Positions 51,493-61,219 of a stretch of DNA of 64,000 nt are shown piece after piece. The DNA is from Thioalkalivibrio sp. ALJ12 (GTDB taxonomy: Bacteria; Pseudomonadota; Gammaproteobacteria; Ectothiorhodospirales; Ectothiorhodospiraceae), in the NCBI RefSeq assembly GCF_000378305.1, contig NZ_KB899538.1, positions 1,210,001-1,274,000 on the forward strand. The letters run 5' to 3'. The position numbers and the translations under genes were made by a program. The notes under the pieces were generated by a model. It had not been told where the DNA came from and searched no databases. It saw only the letters and a program-made list of their open reading frames with translations. The number at the start of each line of letters is the position of its first letter. Position 1 is the first letter of the stretch.

Positions 51493-52681
51493 GCCGCGTG
51501 ATGACAAGGAGCCGGGTCTGGGCCGGGTCGAGGAAGTCGACGATTCCGTTTCCGAGATGGAACCGTTACGAACCACGGACGATGACCCCCATGCGGCCCC
51601 GGAGTTTCCCGCTGCAAGTGGGCTGACGACTCGGGATCAGCCCCCGCCTCCCGACCCCGAGGGTGGGGAGGGCGAGCCCGGCAATAGCCTGCGCCGCGCG
51701 CGCGAGGCCGCCGGTCTGGATACCGCCACGCTGGCACACCGGATCCACCTCGGTCGCGGGACGCTGGAAGACCTGGAGGCGAACCGGTTTGACCACATGG
51801 CCCCGGCCTATGTACGGGGCTATCTGCGGGCCTGTGCGCGCGAGTTGGGGGTGAACGCCGATCCCTGGCTGCGCGCCTTCGAGGGCCATGGCCTGACCGA
51901 GCCGGAGCTGCGGGCGGTGGCTACGGCCTCGGCCCGGAGCAAGAGGCGGCGGCGTTCCAGTGCGCCGTACTGGCTGACCTTTCTGCTCCTGCTGGCGCTA
52001 CTGGGTCTGGGGGTTTACGCGTGGTCCGAGCGCGGCGGCGGTACGCCGTCATTCCCGTCTCTGGGATGGCTGGAAGACGATCGCAGTGTCCCGTCCGAGG
52101 ATGCCGCCGCCCGCGCGCCGGATGATGAATTGAGTGCGCCGCCGTCGTTGATCGAGGAAGCGGAACCCGAGCCCGAGGCGCCGAGGGCTGCGGAGACGGA
52201 TCCCGAGGTCAGTGAGGCTGGTGCAGAACAGGACCCGGAACCCGCGATGGACACGCTGGCCGAGCCGGTGCCCGCAGAGGACACGGCGACCGACGAGACC
52301 TCCACTGAAGAGGCGGCCGAATCCTCGACGTCCGGCCCGGTGTCGGAAATGACGTTACTGACCGGTGGTGCCGCCGTGGCCCAGGGCCAGGACGAGGATG
52401 CGGCCGCACCGAATGGTGGAGAGGCCGATCGCGACGGCCTGTACCGACTGGTGCTGGAGGTCAGCGAGACTTCCTGGCTTGAGATTCGCAATGCGGACGA
52501 CGAGGTCGTGTTTACCGGTGTGCTGAGCAGCGGCGACCGTGAGGAACTGGAACTCACGCTTCCCGGGCGTGTGGTCCTGGGGAATGCCCGGGGCGTCGAA
52601 CTGACCCTGGATGGCGAGCCCTTTGACTTCGAGCCCCATGTCCGGGGAGACCGCACCGCACGCTTCGACCTCGAACCCTGA
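51482..52681 (+). CDS. rodZ: Cytoskeletal morphogenesis protein RodZ-like (HTH-TM-DUF4115)
   Basis: RodZ links MreB to the elongation machinery and sets rod shape. This 399-residue protein has an HTH_25 domain (about 69-132, SLRRAREAAGLDTATLAHRI through YVRGYLRACARELGV), a basic stop-transfer (KRRRRSS), one membrane helix (163-181), a long acidic periplasmic linker (about 185-310), and the C-terminal DUF4115 beta domain (about 320-399). Unlike E. coli RodZ, it carries about 65 extra acidic, Pro-rich residues before the HTH. The start is ATG 51482 inside pilW; GTG 51485 is an alternative. Confidence 0.88.
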   Translation: MVAEPRDDKEPGLGRVEEVDDSVSEMEPLRTTDDDPHAAPEFPAASGLTTRDQPPPPDPEGGEGEPGNSLRRAREAAGLDTATLAHRIHLGRGTLEDLEANRFDHMAPAYVRGYLRACARELGVNADPWLRAFEGHGLTEPELRAVATASARSKRRRRSSAPYWLTFLLLLALLGLGVYAWSERGGGTPSFPSLGWLEDDRSVPSEDAAARAPDDELSAPPSLIEEAEPEPEAPRAAETDPEVSEAGAEQDPEPAMDTLAEPVPAEDTATDETSTEEAAESSTSGPVSEMTLLTGGAAVAQGQDEDAAAPNGGEADRDGLYRLVLEVSETSWLEIRNADDEVVFTGVLSSGDREELELTLPGRVVLGNARGVELTLDGEPFDFEPHVRGDRTARFDLEP

Positions 52682-52738
52682 TCTTTCGACGCCGGCTACG
52701 CGCCCTGGGCAGGCCGGTCCCGAGTCCACAAAGGCAAC

Positions 52739-54022
52739 ATGAAAGCGATCAAATCCATTCGCGGGATGCACGACATCCTGCCCGAGTCGATCCACGTCTG
52801 GCAGCAACTGGAAGACGGCCTGCGTGGCCTTCTGGATGGCTATGGCTATCAGGAGATCCGGATGCCGGTGGTCGAGGCGACGGAGCTCTTCAAGCGCTCG
52901 ATCGGTGATGTCACGGACATCGTCGAAAAGGAGATGTATACCTTCGAGGACCGCAATGGCGACAGCCTGAGCCTGCGGCCCGAGGGCACCGCTTCCTGCG
53001 TGCGCGCCGGGATCCAGCACGGCCTGCTGCACAACCAGGTTCAGCGCCTTTGGTATTTGGGCCCGATGTTCCGGCACGAGCGCCCGCAAAAGGGTCGCTA
53101 CCGGCAGTTTCACCAGGTGGGTGTCGAGGTGTTCGGGCTGCAGGGCCCGGATGTGGACGCCGAGATGATTGCCATGACCGCCCGGCTCTGGAAGCTGCTG
53201 GGCCTAGAAAATGTGCGCCTCGAGCTGAACACGTTGGGGACGCCGGCAAGCCGCGCCCAGTACCGGGACCAGCTGATCGCCTACTTTGAGCAGCATCGGG
53301 ATTCGCTGGACGAGGAGGCGCTGCGGCGGCTGCACGACAACCCCATGCGCATCCTCGACAGCAAGCACCCGGAGACGCGCGCCGTGGTGGCGAACGCGCC
53401 GAGCCTGATGGATCACCTGGATCCCGAGTCGCGCACGCATTTCGACAGCCTGTGCGCGCACCTGGATGCATTGGGTATCGAGTACGTCCATAACCCGCGG
53501 CTGGTGCGCGGTCTGGACTACTATACGCACACCGTGTTCGAGTGGATTACCGACGACCTCGGGGCGCAAGGCACGGTCTGCGCCGGCGGGCGCTATGACG
53601 GCCTGGTGGAACAGCTGGGGGGGCGTGGCACCCCGGCCATTGGCATGGCCATGGGGCTGGAGCGCCTGGTCGCGCTGCTGGAGGCCCGGGAAGATGCACC
53701 GCAGCCGCCGGGGCCGGATGCCTACCTGGTCGTGGGCGGTGACGAGCTGGTGGGGCCCGCGCTGGAGCTGGCCGAGCGGCTGCGCAGCGAACTGCCCGGG
53801 CTGCGGCTGGTCCAGCACTGCGGGGGCGGCAGCTTCAAGTCGCAGATGAAACGGGCGGATCGGCTGGGCGCCCATTTTGCCCTGGTGCTCGGAACTGACG
53901 AACACGCCGCGGGCACCGTGACGGTGAAGCCGTTAAGATCGCCCGGAGCCGAACAAACTGCCGTACCGCGCGAGGAACTCGCGCGCCATCTGGAACAGGC
54001 CCTGCACGCGTCCGCCGCCTGA
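52739..54022 (+). CDS. hisS: Histidyl-tRNA synthetase
   Basis: HisRS (427 residues) charges tRNA-His. The class II motifs are visible: motif 2 in [22 protein letters not shown], the histidine-A peptide [14 protein letters not shown], and motif 3 in [14 protein letters not shown]. The C-terminal anticodon-binding domain follows. It sits 57 bp after rodZ; ispG, which in many gammaproteobacteria lies in that position, is absent here. Confidence 0.97.
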   Translation: MKAIKSIRGMHDILPESIHVWQQLEDGLRGLLDGYGYQEIRMPVVEATELFKRSIGDVTDIVEKEMYTFEDRNGDSLSLRPEGTASCVRAGIQHGLLHNQVQRLWYLGPMFRHERPQKGRYRQFHQVGVEVFGLQGPDVDAEMIAMTARLWKLLGLENVRLELNTLGTPASRAQYRDQLIAYFEQHRDSLDEEALRRLHDNPMRILDSKHPETRAVVANAPSLMDHLDPESRTHFDSLCAHLDALGIEYVHNPRLVRGLDYYTHTVFEWITDDLGAQGTVCAGGRYDGLVEQLGGRGTPAIGMAMGLERLVALLEAREDAPQPPGPDAYLVVGGDELVGPALELAERLRSELPGLRLVQHCGGGSFKSQMKRADRLGAHFALVLGTDEHAAGTVTVKPLRSPGAEQTAVPREELARHLEQALHASAA

Positions 54023-54065
54023 CGAACGTCAAGGCGCGTACCGCAACCGAAGGATCAAGAGGACG

Positions 54066-54680
54066 ATGAGCTACCTCACCGACGAAGAAAAAGCCGAACG
54101 CATCAAACAATGGTGGTCGGATAATGCCATCGCCATCATTGCCGGTCTGGTGCTGGGCATTGGCGGCCTGATCGGCTGGAACTGGTGGAGTGGCCACCAG
54201 GACGAGCGCGCGGCCGGCGCCTCCGACATGTATATCGCTATGCAGGGCGCGGCGCAGACCGGCAACAACGCCCGTGCGATGGAGCTGGCCGACCAGCTGA
54301 TCGAGCAGGGCCGGGGTACGCCGTATCGCTCGCTGGCCTGGATCTTCCGCGCAGACCTGGCGGTCTCCGAGGGCGACCACGAGGCGGCCATAGAGGCCTT
54401 GCGCTCGGCGCGTGATGCTGCGCCGGATCGGGGTTACCGCGAACTGCTCACCCTGCGCATGGCGCGGCAGATGATTCTGGCGGAGCAGTATGACGATGCC
54501 GAATCGGCCCTTGGCGACGTGCGCCGCGATGCGTTTCGCGGCCTGCGCCTGGAACTGGAAGGCGACCTCGCGCGGGCGCGCGGGGATCGCGACCTGGCCC
54601 GCGAGCGCTATCGCGAAGCGCTTGACCATGGCCATACACCCGAATACCTGAGCCTGAAGTACGAAGAGCTCTCGGCCTAA
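54066..54680 (+). CDS. yfgM: YfgM family membrane-anchored TPR protein
   Basis: This 204-residue inner-membrane protein has a short charged N-terminus (TDEEKAERIKQWWSDN), one membrane helix (about 20-38) and a periplasmic TPR-like domain (about 50-204). YfgM of E. coli associates with the SecYEG/PpiD periplasmic chaperone network. The order hisS-yfgM-bamB-der is the family's usual setting. The gaps to hisS and bamB are 43 and 15 bp. Confidence 0.92.
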   Translation: MSYLTDEEKAERIKQWWSDNAIAIIAGLVLGIGGLIGWNWWSGHQDERAAGASDMYIAMQGAAQTGNNARAMELADQLIEQGRGTPYRSLAWIFRADLAVSEGDHEAAIEALRSARDAAPDRGYRELLTLRMARQMILAEQYDDAESALGDVRRDAFRGLRLELEGDLARARGDRDLARERYREALDHGHTPEYLSLKYEELSA

Positions 54681-54695
54681 AGGAACTGACCTCCC

Positions 54696-55886
54696 ATGTC
54701 CGTGTCTGCCCCGACGAAGACCGCCGTGCGCCTGCTGATTGCCGGTGCGCTCATGCTGTCGCTGAGTGCCTGTGGCCTGTGGCAACGCGATACCACGGAG
54801 CCCCCGGCCGATCTGCCCGAATTCGAGGCGGAGGCGCAGCCGGAGCAGCTGTGGTCGCGCTCGGTCGGGAGCGGCGGTGAGCGCTTCCTCTGGCAGGTCT
54901 ATCCGGGGGTGGTCGACGACATGCTGGTGATGGTCGATGCCGATGGCCGCGTCTCCGGGCTGAATCCGGAAACCGGGAGCCAGCGCTGGCGCGTACGCCT
55001 GGACGACGCCCGGGTGTCGGCGGGTGTTGGTGTGGGCGACGAGATCGCGGTGGTCGGCACTCTGGATGGCGAGGCTATCGCGGTGGATCTGCAGGGTGAT
55101 GGCGAGCGTTGGCGCTCGCGTCTGTCCAGCGAGGTCGTGGCGATTTCGGACGTCGCCTCGGGTGTTGTGATTGCGCGCACCAACGATGGTCGCGTGCATG
55201 CCCTGGATGCGGCCTCCGGCGCCACGCAGTGGACCGCGCTGCGGACCACGCCCTCGCTGAGCCTGCGCGGTGCGCATCGGCCCCAGATGACGGCCGGGCG
55301 CGTACTTACCGGCTTCGATAACGGGCGTGTGGTAATGCTCGGGCGGGAGCGCGGCAACGTACTGTGGGAGACGACGCTCGGCATCCCGACCGGCCGCTCG
55401 GAGGTGGAGCGCATGGTCGATGTCGACGGTTACATGCCGATCTATCAGGGTGCGGCGATCGCATCCGGCTATCAGGGGCGTCTGGCCGCCATCGACCTGA
55501 ATTCCGGCGAAATCTTCTGGGCCCGCGACTTCTCGTCCTATCAGGGTGGGGATGTGACGAACGAGGCGAACGTCCTCGCGGTCACCGATGCCGAGAGCCA
55601 CCTGTGGGGGCTTGATCCGCGCAATGGCGCCGATCTCTGGCAGAGCGAGCAGCTGCGCCTGCGCGGCGTCACGGCCCCGGTCGTGGTGGGTGATTACGCC
55701 ATCGTCGGCGACTACGAAGGCTACCTGCACTGGTTCCACCTCGAGGACGGCCGCATCGTGGCCCGTCTGCGGGCGAGCTCCGGCGCGGTCGTGACCCGCC
55801 CTGTGCTGGTGGACGACATCCTCTACGTGGTGACCGACAACGGTCGGCTCACCGCGGTCAATCCGCGTCTGGACTCCGGGGAATGA
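54696..55886 (+). CDS. bamB: Outer membrane protein assembly factor BamB
   Basis: BamB (396 residues) is a lipoprotein of the BAM complex that inserts beta-barrels into the outer membrane. The signal ends in LSAC (Cys26). The rest is an eight-bladed PQQ-like propeller with repeats such as RVSGLNPETGSQRWR, RVHALDAASGATQW and RLAAIDLNSGEIFWAR. It belongs to the hisS-yfgM-bamB-der gene series. Confidence 0.95.
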   Translation: MSVSAPTKTAVRLLIAGALMLSLSACGLWQRDTTEPPADLPEFEAEAQPEQLWSRSVGSGGERFLWQVYPGVVDDMLVMVDADGRVSGLNPETGSQRWRVRLDDARVSAGVGVGDEIAVVGTLDGEAIAVDLQGDGERWRSRLSSEVVAISDVASGVVIARTNDGRVHALDAASGATQWTALRTTPSLSLRGAHRPQMTAGRVLTGFDNGRVVMLGRERGNVLWETTLGIPTGRSEVERMVDVDGYMPIYQGAAIASGYQGRLAAIDLNSGEIFWARDFSSYQGGDVTNEANVLAVTDAESHLWGLDPRNGADLWQSEQLRLRGVTAPVVVGDYAIVGDYEGYLHWFHLEDGRIVARLRASSGAVVTRPVLVDDILYVVTDNGRLTAVNPRLDSGE

Positions 55887-55936
55887 GCGTCGCTGGCACG
55901 TACCCCCGGATCCAGCTGTTGCGGTAGCGTTGCCTG

Positions 55937-57391
55937 ATGATCCCTGTCATTGCCCTGGTCGGCCGACCCAATGTCGGCAAGTCGACCCTGTTCAATCAGC
56001 TCACGCGCTCGCGTGATGCGCTGGTGGCCGATGTCGCCGGCCTGACCCGCGATCGCCAGTACGGCATCGGCAAGGTGGGCGACTTCCCCTACCTGGTGGT
56101 GGATACCGGTGGTCTGTCGGGCGAGGGTGCCGAGATGGACCGGGCGATGGCCGAGCAGACCCAGCGGGCCGTCGCGGAGGCGGACCATGTCCTGTTCCTG
56201 GTGGATGCGCGCGATGGCCTGACGCCGCAGGACCAGGCGATCGCCGACCAGTTGCGTTCGGCCGGGGTCAAGGCCCGGGTCGTGGTGAACAAGACCGACG
56301 GCCTGGATGCCGACGCCGTGAGCGCCGAGTTCTATACCCTGGGCATGGGCGAGATCACGTCGATTGCCGCAGCCCATGGTCGTGGCATCAAGGGCCTGAT
56401 GCAGAAGGTCCGGCGGGCCGTGGCCGCCGAGCGGCGCGAGGCCGAAGCAGCCGAGGGTGCAGCGGAGGAGGCCGCGGAGGACGGACTGGACGAGGCCTCG
56501 CAGCAGGCCGCGTTGGACGACTGGCCGGGCATCCGCGTGGCCATTGTCGGGCGCCCGAATGTCGGCAAATCCACGCTGGTCAATCGCATCCTCGGCGACG
56601 AGCGCGTGGTGGCCACGGATGTCGCCGGTACCACTCGTGATTCCATCTTTGTCCCGTTCTCGCGCGATGGGCAGGATTACACCCTGATCGATACGGCGGG
56701 GGTGCGGCGCCGGGCGCGTGTACACGAGGTCATCGAGAAGTTCAGCGTGATCAAGACGCTGCAGGCGATCGAGGCCGCGCATGTCGTGATCCTGGTGATG
56801 GATGCCCAGGCCGGGCTTTCGGAGCAGGATGCTCACCTGCTGGGCCTGGTGATCGACTCCGGACGCGCGCTGGTACTCGCGGTGAACAAGTGGGACGGCA
56901 TGGCGCCGGAGGAACGCGAGCGCGTGCGCGACGACCTGGATCGGCGCCTCGGCTTCGTCAATTTTGCCCGGCTGCGGCTGATCTCCGCCCTGCATGGCAC
57001 CAATGTGGGGCACCTGCTCGAAGATGTGCAGGAGGCCCATACCAGTGCGTTCGCCAAGGTCTCGACCCCCGAGCTGACCCGCTTGCTGGAGAGTGCCGTC
57101 GCCGAGCATGCTCCACCGCTGGTCAGCGGTCGCCGCATCAAGCTGCGCTACGCCCATCAGGGCGGGCAGAATCCCCCGGTCATCGTGATCCATGGCAACC
57201 AGACCGATGCCCTGCCGGGCAGCTACAAGCGCTTCCTGGAGAACTTCTTCCGCAAGCATCTGGGGCTGGTGGGTACACCGCTGCGCATGGAGTTTCGCTC
57301 GGGCCGCAACCCGTATGCCGGTCGCCGCAATACCCTCACGCCGCGCCAGCAGCGCAAACGAAAGCGCATGATGCGCCATGTCCGCCGCTGA
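55937..57391 (+). CDS. der: Ribosome biogenesis GTPase Der (EngA)
   Basis: Der (484 residues) has two tandem G domains, each with GRPNVGKST (G1 at 9-17 and 205-213), and a C-terminal KH-like domain (from about 375). It is needed for 50S subunit assembly. The linker between the G domains (about 165-197) is an unusually acidic Ala/Glu-rich segment. The product ends in a basic tail ([14 protein letters not shown]) typical of Der. The next gene overlaps by 14 bases. Confidence 0.97.
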   Translation: MIPVIALVGRPNVGKSTLFNQLTRSRDALVADVAGLTRDRQYGIGKVGDFPYLVVDTGGLSGEGAEMDRAMAEQTQRAVAEADHVLFLVDARDGLTPQDQAIADQLRSAGVKARVVVNKTDGLDADAVSAEFYTLGMGEITSIAAAHGRGIKGLMQKVRRAVAAERREAEAAEGAAEEAAEDGLDEASQQAALDDWPGIRVAIVGRPNVGKSTLVNRILGDERVVATDVAGTTRDSIFVPFSRDGQDYTLIDTAGVRRRARVHEVIEKFSVIKTLQAIEAAHVVILVMDAQAGLSEQDAHLLGLVIDSGRALVLAVNKWDGMAPEERERVRDDLDRRLGFVNFARLRLISALHGTNVGHLLEDVQEAHTSAFAKVSTPELTRLLESAVAEHAPPLVSGRRIKLRYAHQGGQNPPVIVIHGNQTDALPGSYKRFLENFFRKHLGLVGTPLRMEFRSGRNPYAGRRNTLTPRQQRKRKRMMRHVRR

Positions 57392-58580
57392 TCAGAGCCG
57401 GGCATCACTGGAGGGGCCGAGTGCCCCTGCGCTGTCCGCGTTCGGCCGAGCGGTCGAGCCCTTCCGGGTGATGGATATCCTGGCGCGCGCCCAGGCGGCC
57501 GAGCGTGCCGGGCGCGATATCATCCACCTGGAGGTGGGTGAACCGGACTTTCCCACGCCCCCCGCGGTGCTGCGCGCCGGGGAGCTTGCGCTGGCGGCCG
57601 GGGATACCCGCTATACCCCGGCGCATGGTACCCGCGAGCTGCGCGAGGCCATCGCGGCCGACTACCGCCGTCGCCATCAGGCCGAGATCGACCCCGAGCG
57701 CGTCGTGATCACGGCGGGGGCCTCTGCCGCGATCCTGCTGGCGCTGGCCGCCGGAGTGAACCCCGGTGAGGAAGTGCTGCTCCCCGACCCGGGCTATGCC
57801 TGTAACCGTCAGTTTGTCGCGGCGCGCGGGGCGGTCCCGGTCGGGCTGCCGGTGGCCGCCAAGCACGCCTTCCAGCCGACTGCCGAGGCAGTAGCGCAGG
57901 CCTGGGGCGAGCGAACCCGGGCCATCCTGCTCGGTTCACCCGCGAATCCCACCGGTACCCGGTTGTCCGCCGATCGTCTGGCCGCCATCGTGGACGTCGT
58001 GCGCGCGCGGGGCGGTCTGGTAATCGTGGACGAGATCTATGGCCAGATCCTGTTCGACGAGCCGCAGCGCAGTGCCGCGGCCTTCCACCCCGATGTCATC
58101 GTGATCAACAGCTTTTCCAAGTACTTCGCGATGACCGGCTGGCGGCTGGGGTGGATGGTGGTCCCACAGATGTGGATCGACCCGGTTCGCAGGATCGCCC
58201 AGAACCTGTTCGTGGCCCCGGCCAGCATGGCGCAGACGGCCGCGGTCGAGGCCTTCGCCCCCGAGACCGAGGAGATCCTGCAACGCCAGGTGCGCGAACT
58301 GCAGACGCGGCGTGAGGTGCTGCTGGAGGCCCTGCCGGCGCTGGGCCTCGAGGTTCAGGCCCGCCCCGATGGGGCGTTCTACATCTACGCCGACTGCACG
58401 GCACACGGGGACGACTCCGAGGCGCTTTGCGCGCGCATCCTCGACGAGGCAGGCGTGGCCCTCACGCCCGGCACGGACTTCAGTCCCAGCGCTGGCCAGC
58501 GCTACCTGCGCATCGCCTACACCCAGCGCGAGTCACGCCTGCGCGAAGCACTGGACCGCCTCGCGTCGCTCCTCGCCTGA
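57378..58580 (+). CDS. PLP-dependent class I/II aminotransferase
   Basis: The 400-residue fold type I aminotransferase shows [11 protein letters not shown] (substrate/cofactor N-terminal motif), SPANPTG near 187-193, Asp218 in IVDEIYGQI, the PLP lysine K248 in [16 protein letters not shown], and a C-terminal Arg in YLRIAYT. It resembles aspartate or branched-chain/aromatic aminotransferases of the AspC/AlaA-like group, but the amino-group donor cannot be fixed from sequence. It starts within the der coding region (14-base overlap), so it is likely translated from the same mRNA. Confidence 0.92.
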   Translation: MSAADQSRASLEGPSAPALSAFGRAVEPFRVMDILARAQAAERAGRDIIHLEVGEPDFPTPPAVLRAGELALAAGDTRYTPAHGTRELREAIAADYRRRHQAEIDPERVVITAGASAAILLALAAGVNPGEEVLLPDPGYACNRQFVAARGAVPVGLPVAAKHAFQPTAEAVAQAWGERTRAILLGSPANPTGTRLSADRLAAIVDVVRARGGLVIVDEIYGQILFDEPQRSAAAFHPDVIVINSFSKYFAMTGWRLGWMVVPQMWIDPVRRIAQNLFVAPASMAQTAAVEAFAPETEEILQRQVRELQTRREVLLEALPALGLEVQARPDGAFYIYADCTAHGDDSEALCARILDEAGVALTPGTDFSPSAGQRYLRIAYTQRESRLREALDRLASLLA

Positions 58581-58592
58581 CACTCACCTGTT

Positions 58593-59381
58593 TGAGGCTG
58601 GGCCTGGTTCGGCACCCGGTGTTTACGGTGGCTTCGTCTTGCCGCCTGCCAAGCGCTGTTTCGCCAGCGCACCCCGAGTTACTTCTTTGCTCGTGCAAAG
58701 AAGTACCCAAGAAACACGCCCGGGATTCGCCCGGGAACCTTGCTCCGGACGCGCCAGGCCGGCGGCGCTGAAACTCGCTATGCCTTTGGCTCCGCTCAGA
58801 CAGTCAGCGCCTTCTCCCGGCCTGTCACGCCCTCCACAAGGGGCTCATATCGGGAGGGAAGGTCAAAACAGGCGGTGTTCCCGCACCTGTCCTAAGCCCC
58901 GAGCTGTAGGGTGCGTTGAGCGCAGCGAAACGCACCGTTCCGACGCCGGAGAAACCCTGATGCGATTCGCTGCGCTCATCACATCCTACGATGGGGCCTG
59001 GCGCCCGCTCGCGGGCGCGGCACGCCAGGGCCGAAGGCCGCGCGTGCCCAGGATGTCGGAACACCTTGCCTCCAACCATTGGCACGAACGTCAGGACAGC
59101 CGTTGTTTTGACCTTATCCCCCCGTATGAAGCCCCTTGCGGAAGGGTGCTCGGGCCGGAAGAGAGGCGCTGACTGTCTGAGCGGAGCGTAGCGCAGCGAG
59201 TTTCAGCGCCGCCGGCCCGAGGGCCCTGGAGCAAGGTTCCCGGGCGGAATCCGGGTGCCCTTCTTTGGGTACTTTCTTGGGCAAGCAAGAAAGTACCTCG
59301 CGGCGCGCTCGCGAGTGAGCGCTTGGCAGGTGGCGGACCGAAGGCACGTAAACACCGGATAACGAACCAGGCCCAGCCTCA
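58593..59381. repeat. Long imperfect inverted repeat (two arms of about 288 bp) filling the gap between convergent genes
   Basis: The segments 58593-58880 and 59094-59381 are reverse complements of each other over their full length with scattered mismatches and small indels. For instance, tgaggctgggcctggttcg, ggtgtttacg, ctgccaagcgct, cccgggaaccttgctcc, ccggcggcgctgaaactcgc, tccgctcagacagtcagcgc and aaggtcaaaaca all recur in order in the complement. Each arm itself holds a small hairpin at matching positions (58681-58704: acttctttgc/gcaaagaagt; 59271-59294: actttcttg/caagaaagt). No convincing coding frame exists in either strand. The whole gap between the aminotransferase and the Na/Pi-type gene (58581-59425) is this element and its edges. 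The RNA from either strand would form one very long hairpin. Confidence 0.88.
58906..58989. repeat. Nested inverted repeat near the centre of the long palindrome
   Basis: 58906-58936 and 58958-58989 are imperfect reverse complements: the forward arm reads gtagggtgcgttgagcgcag and onward, and the reverse complement of the second reads gtaggatgtgatgagcgcag and onward. Both have the core gagcgcagcga, with about 26 of 31 positions matching. A third GC-rich hairpin (gcgcccgctcgcgggcgc, 59002-59019) follows in the same central region. The centre thus contains a second, different repeat unit. Confidence 0.8.
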
Positions 59382-59425
59382 GGGCGCGGGGCAACAAGCT
59401 TCGCCGTCTGATCAGGAATATAGCG

Positions 59426-61096
59426 TTAAGACTTGGTGGAGGCGGTGGCGGGGTCGGCCTCGTAGGAGGCCCCCACCGGCGGCGTCAGGAGCAGCGCATA
59501 GCGGCGCAAGACCCAGATGCCCCGCTCGAACAGGCTAGTCGCGCCGAACACCGCTTCGCGTACGCTGCCGTCGAGATCACTGGAGGCGAGTAGGCGGCGA
59601 CGGATGGAATCCATCAGCTCTGAGCGATCATGGGTCAGGGACTGCAGCAGGGCGATGTCGTCGGCATCCCCGCTGCGCGCCGCGTCGGTCAGCGTCAGCA
59701 GCATCATGTGCAGGGTCTCGACCAGGTTGTGGGTCAGGGCGCGGGCTTCGGCGGAGGCGTCGGCATTGAGCGAGCGCTCGATCTCCGTGGCGAGGTCGTT
59801 CAGCGTATCTTCCAGCTGCAGCAGCAGCTGATTGCGGTTCTTCAGCACGATCGCATGATCGAGGGTGGCCCCGCTCAGGGCACCGGAAAGGATCTCGTCG
59901 AGAAATTGCTCGATTGCCTCGGTGACCTGCAGGTTGCCGCGGTGCAGGGCCAGGCGCTCGTGGTGGGCACCGTCGCTGTCATCGCGCACGCTTTCGAGGT
60001 AGTCGGGCAGTCGCTTGAGCAGGCGCAACTGTTCCTTTTCCACCAGCACCAGCGCGGACCCGGCGTCGTTCTGTGCCCCGGCGTAGATGAAATGCGGCTT
60101 GCCCAGGGCCTCTTCCTCGGTTGGCGGTGCGGTGCGCTCCAGGAAGCGCGCGACGGGGCCGTGCACCGGGTGCATCGCCAGGTCGCAGACGACCTGGTAG
60201 AGGATGTAGGCCAGCGCGATCTGCAGGCTGATGCCGATCGCGAGCGCTTCCAGGCCCGAGGCGATCAGCGGGACGCCGCCGTAGAACTCGATCCAGAACA
60301 GCGGCAGCAGGAGGATCAGACCCAGTCCCTTCAGGATGAACTGATAAAGCGCCAGCTGGCGGCCCAGTCCCTTGTGCGAGGCGGCGAGGATCAGGGTCGA
60401 CACACCGGTGCCGAAGCTCGCCCCGTAGACGACCATCAGGCCGTATTCGAGATCGATCACGCCGCTGGCGGCCAGGGCCATCGTCACGATGGTGATACTG
60501 GAGGCCGAATGCGCGATCACCGCAAACACCAGGCCGGTGGCGAATGCGATCAGCAAGGACTGCGCCGACAGCGACATCAGGCCGGTCATCCAGGTCAGCT
60601 CGCTGAGCGGTTTGGCGCCTTCCTTGATGAACATCAGCCCGAGGAACAGCAGGCCAATGCCGAGCATGGCTCGGATCAGGTGGCGCAGGCGTGCGGACTG
60701 GTCGCGGTCGAAGTAGAACAGCAGCCCCGTAACGCCGACCAGGATGAAGACCATCAGGGTCAGGTCGAGCGCGGCGATCAGGACCAGCAGCGAGGTGCCC
60801 AGGTTGGCGTAGTTGATCACCGGCTGGGCACGGCGGGCGTCGAGTACGCCGGCGGTGACCAGCGAGATCAGCACAAAGATGACCGCGTGGATGCTTTGTG
60901 TAATCGCCCCGCCGACTAGGCCGAGGAACGCGGCCGCCCGGTTGGAGCCCGTGGCGCGCCCGACCAGTGCCCGCAGGCGCTGGTCCGCGAGCTGGCGCAG
61001 GTGCTCGCTGATCAGGCGAATGCCGACGAAGAACAGGCCGAGCCCGGCAAACAGCGTCGCCGCGATCTCGAAGGTGATCATCCACTCGCCATTCAT
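59426..61096 (-). CDS. Na/Pi cotransporter family protein with C-terminal PhoU-like domain
   Basis: The 556-residue protein has about nine membrane segments with the NptA-like duplicated pattern (first repeat around GLFFVGIRLISEHLRQLADQ and GAITQSIHAVIFV, second around FAVIAHSASSITIVTMAL). A cytoplasmic helical domain of PhoU type spans about 345-535. The family is thought to transport phosphate with sodium, and some members (YjbB) export it. The short GxxTQS and HSASS signatures are clear, although NptA uses QSSSA-type motifs. It is convergent with the aminotransferase across the palindrome. Confidence 0.85.
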   Translation of the reverse strand: MNGEWMITFEIAATLFAGLGLFFVGIRLISEHLRQLADQRLRALVGRATGSNRAAAFLGLVGGAITQSIHAVIFVLISLVTAGVLDARRAQPVINYANLGTSLLVLIAALDLTLMVFILVGVTGLLFYFDRDQSARLRHLIRAMLGIGLLFLGLMFIKEGAKPLSELTWMTGLMSLSAQSLLIAFATGLVFAVIAHSASSITIVTMALAASGVIDLEYGLMVVYGASFGTGVSTLILAASHKGLGRQLALYQFILKGLGLILLLPLFWIEFYGGVPLIASGLEALAIGISLQIALAYILYQVVCDLAMHPVHGPVARFLERTAPPTEEEALGKPHFIYAGAQNDAGSALVLVEKEQLRLLKRLPDYLESVRDDSDGAHHERLALHRGNLQVTEAIEQFLDEILSGALSGATLDHAIVLKNRNQLLLQLEDTLNDLATEIERSLNADASAEARALTHNLVETLHMMLLTLTDAARSGDADDIALLQSLTHDRSELMDSIRRRLLASSDLDGSVREAVFGATSLFERGIWVLRRYALLLTPPVGASYEADPATASTKS

Positions 61097-61219
61097 CCGC
61101 GCATTCTAACGGGGCTTCCCCCCGGGTGCGCCCGTGGACGTGAAGTCGCCGTTACAGTGTGAGGTTAGCGCATCGCCGCATGGGCAGGGTGGTCGCGCGG
61201 CGCGTCCGGGCGTTGCGCG

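Noticed and set aside
58312-59397. Several overlapping frames on both strands inside the palindrome
   Set aside because: They are short, mutually contradictory and mirror the inverted repeats; similar peptides recur in each arm because of the repeat and not because of coding.
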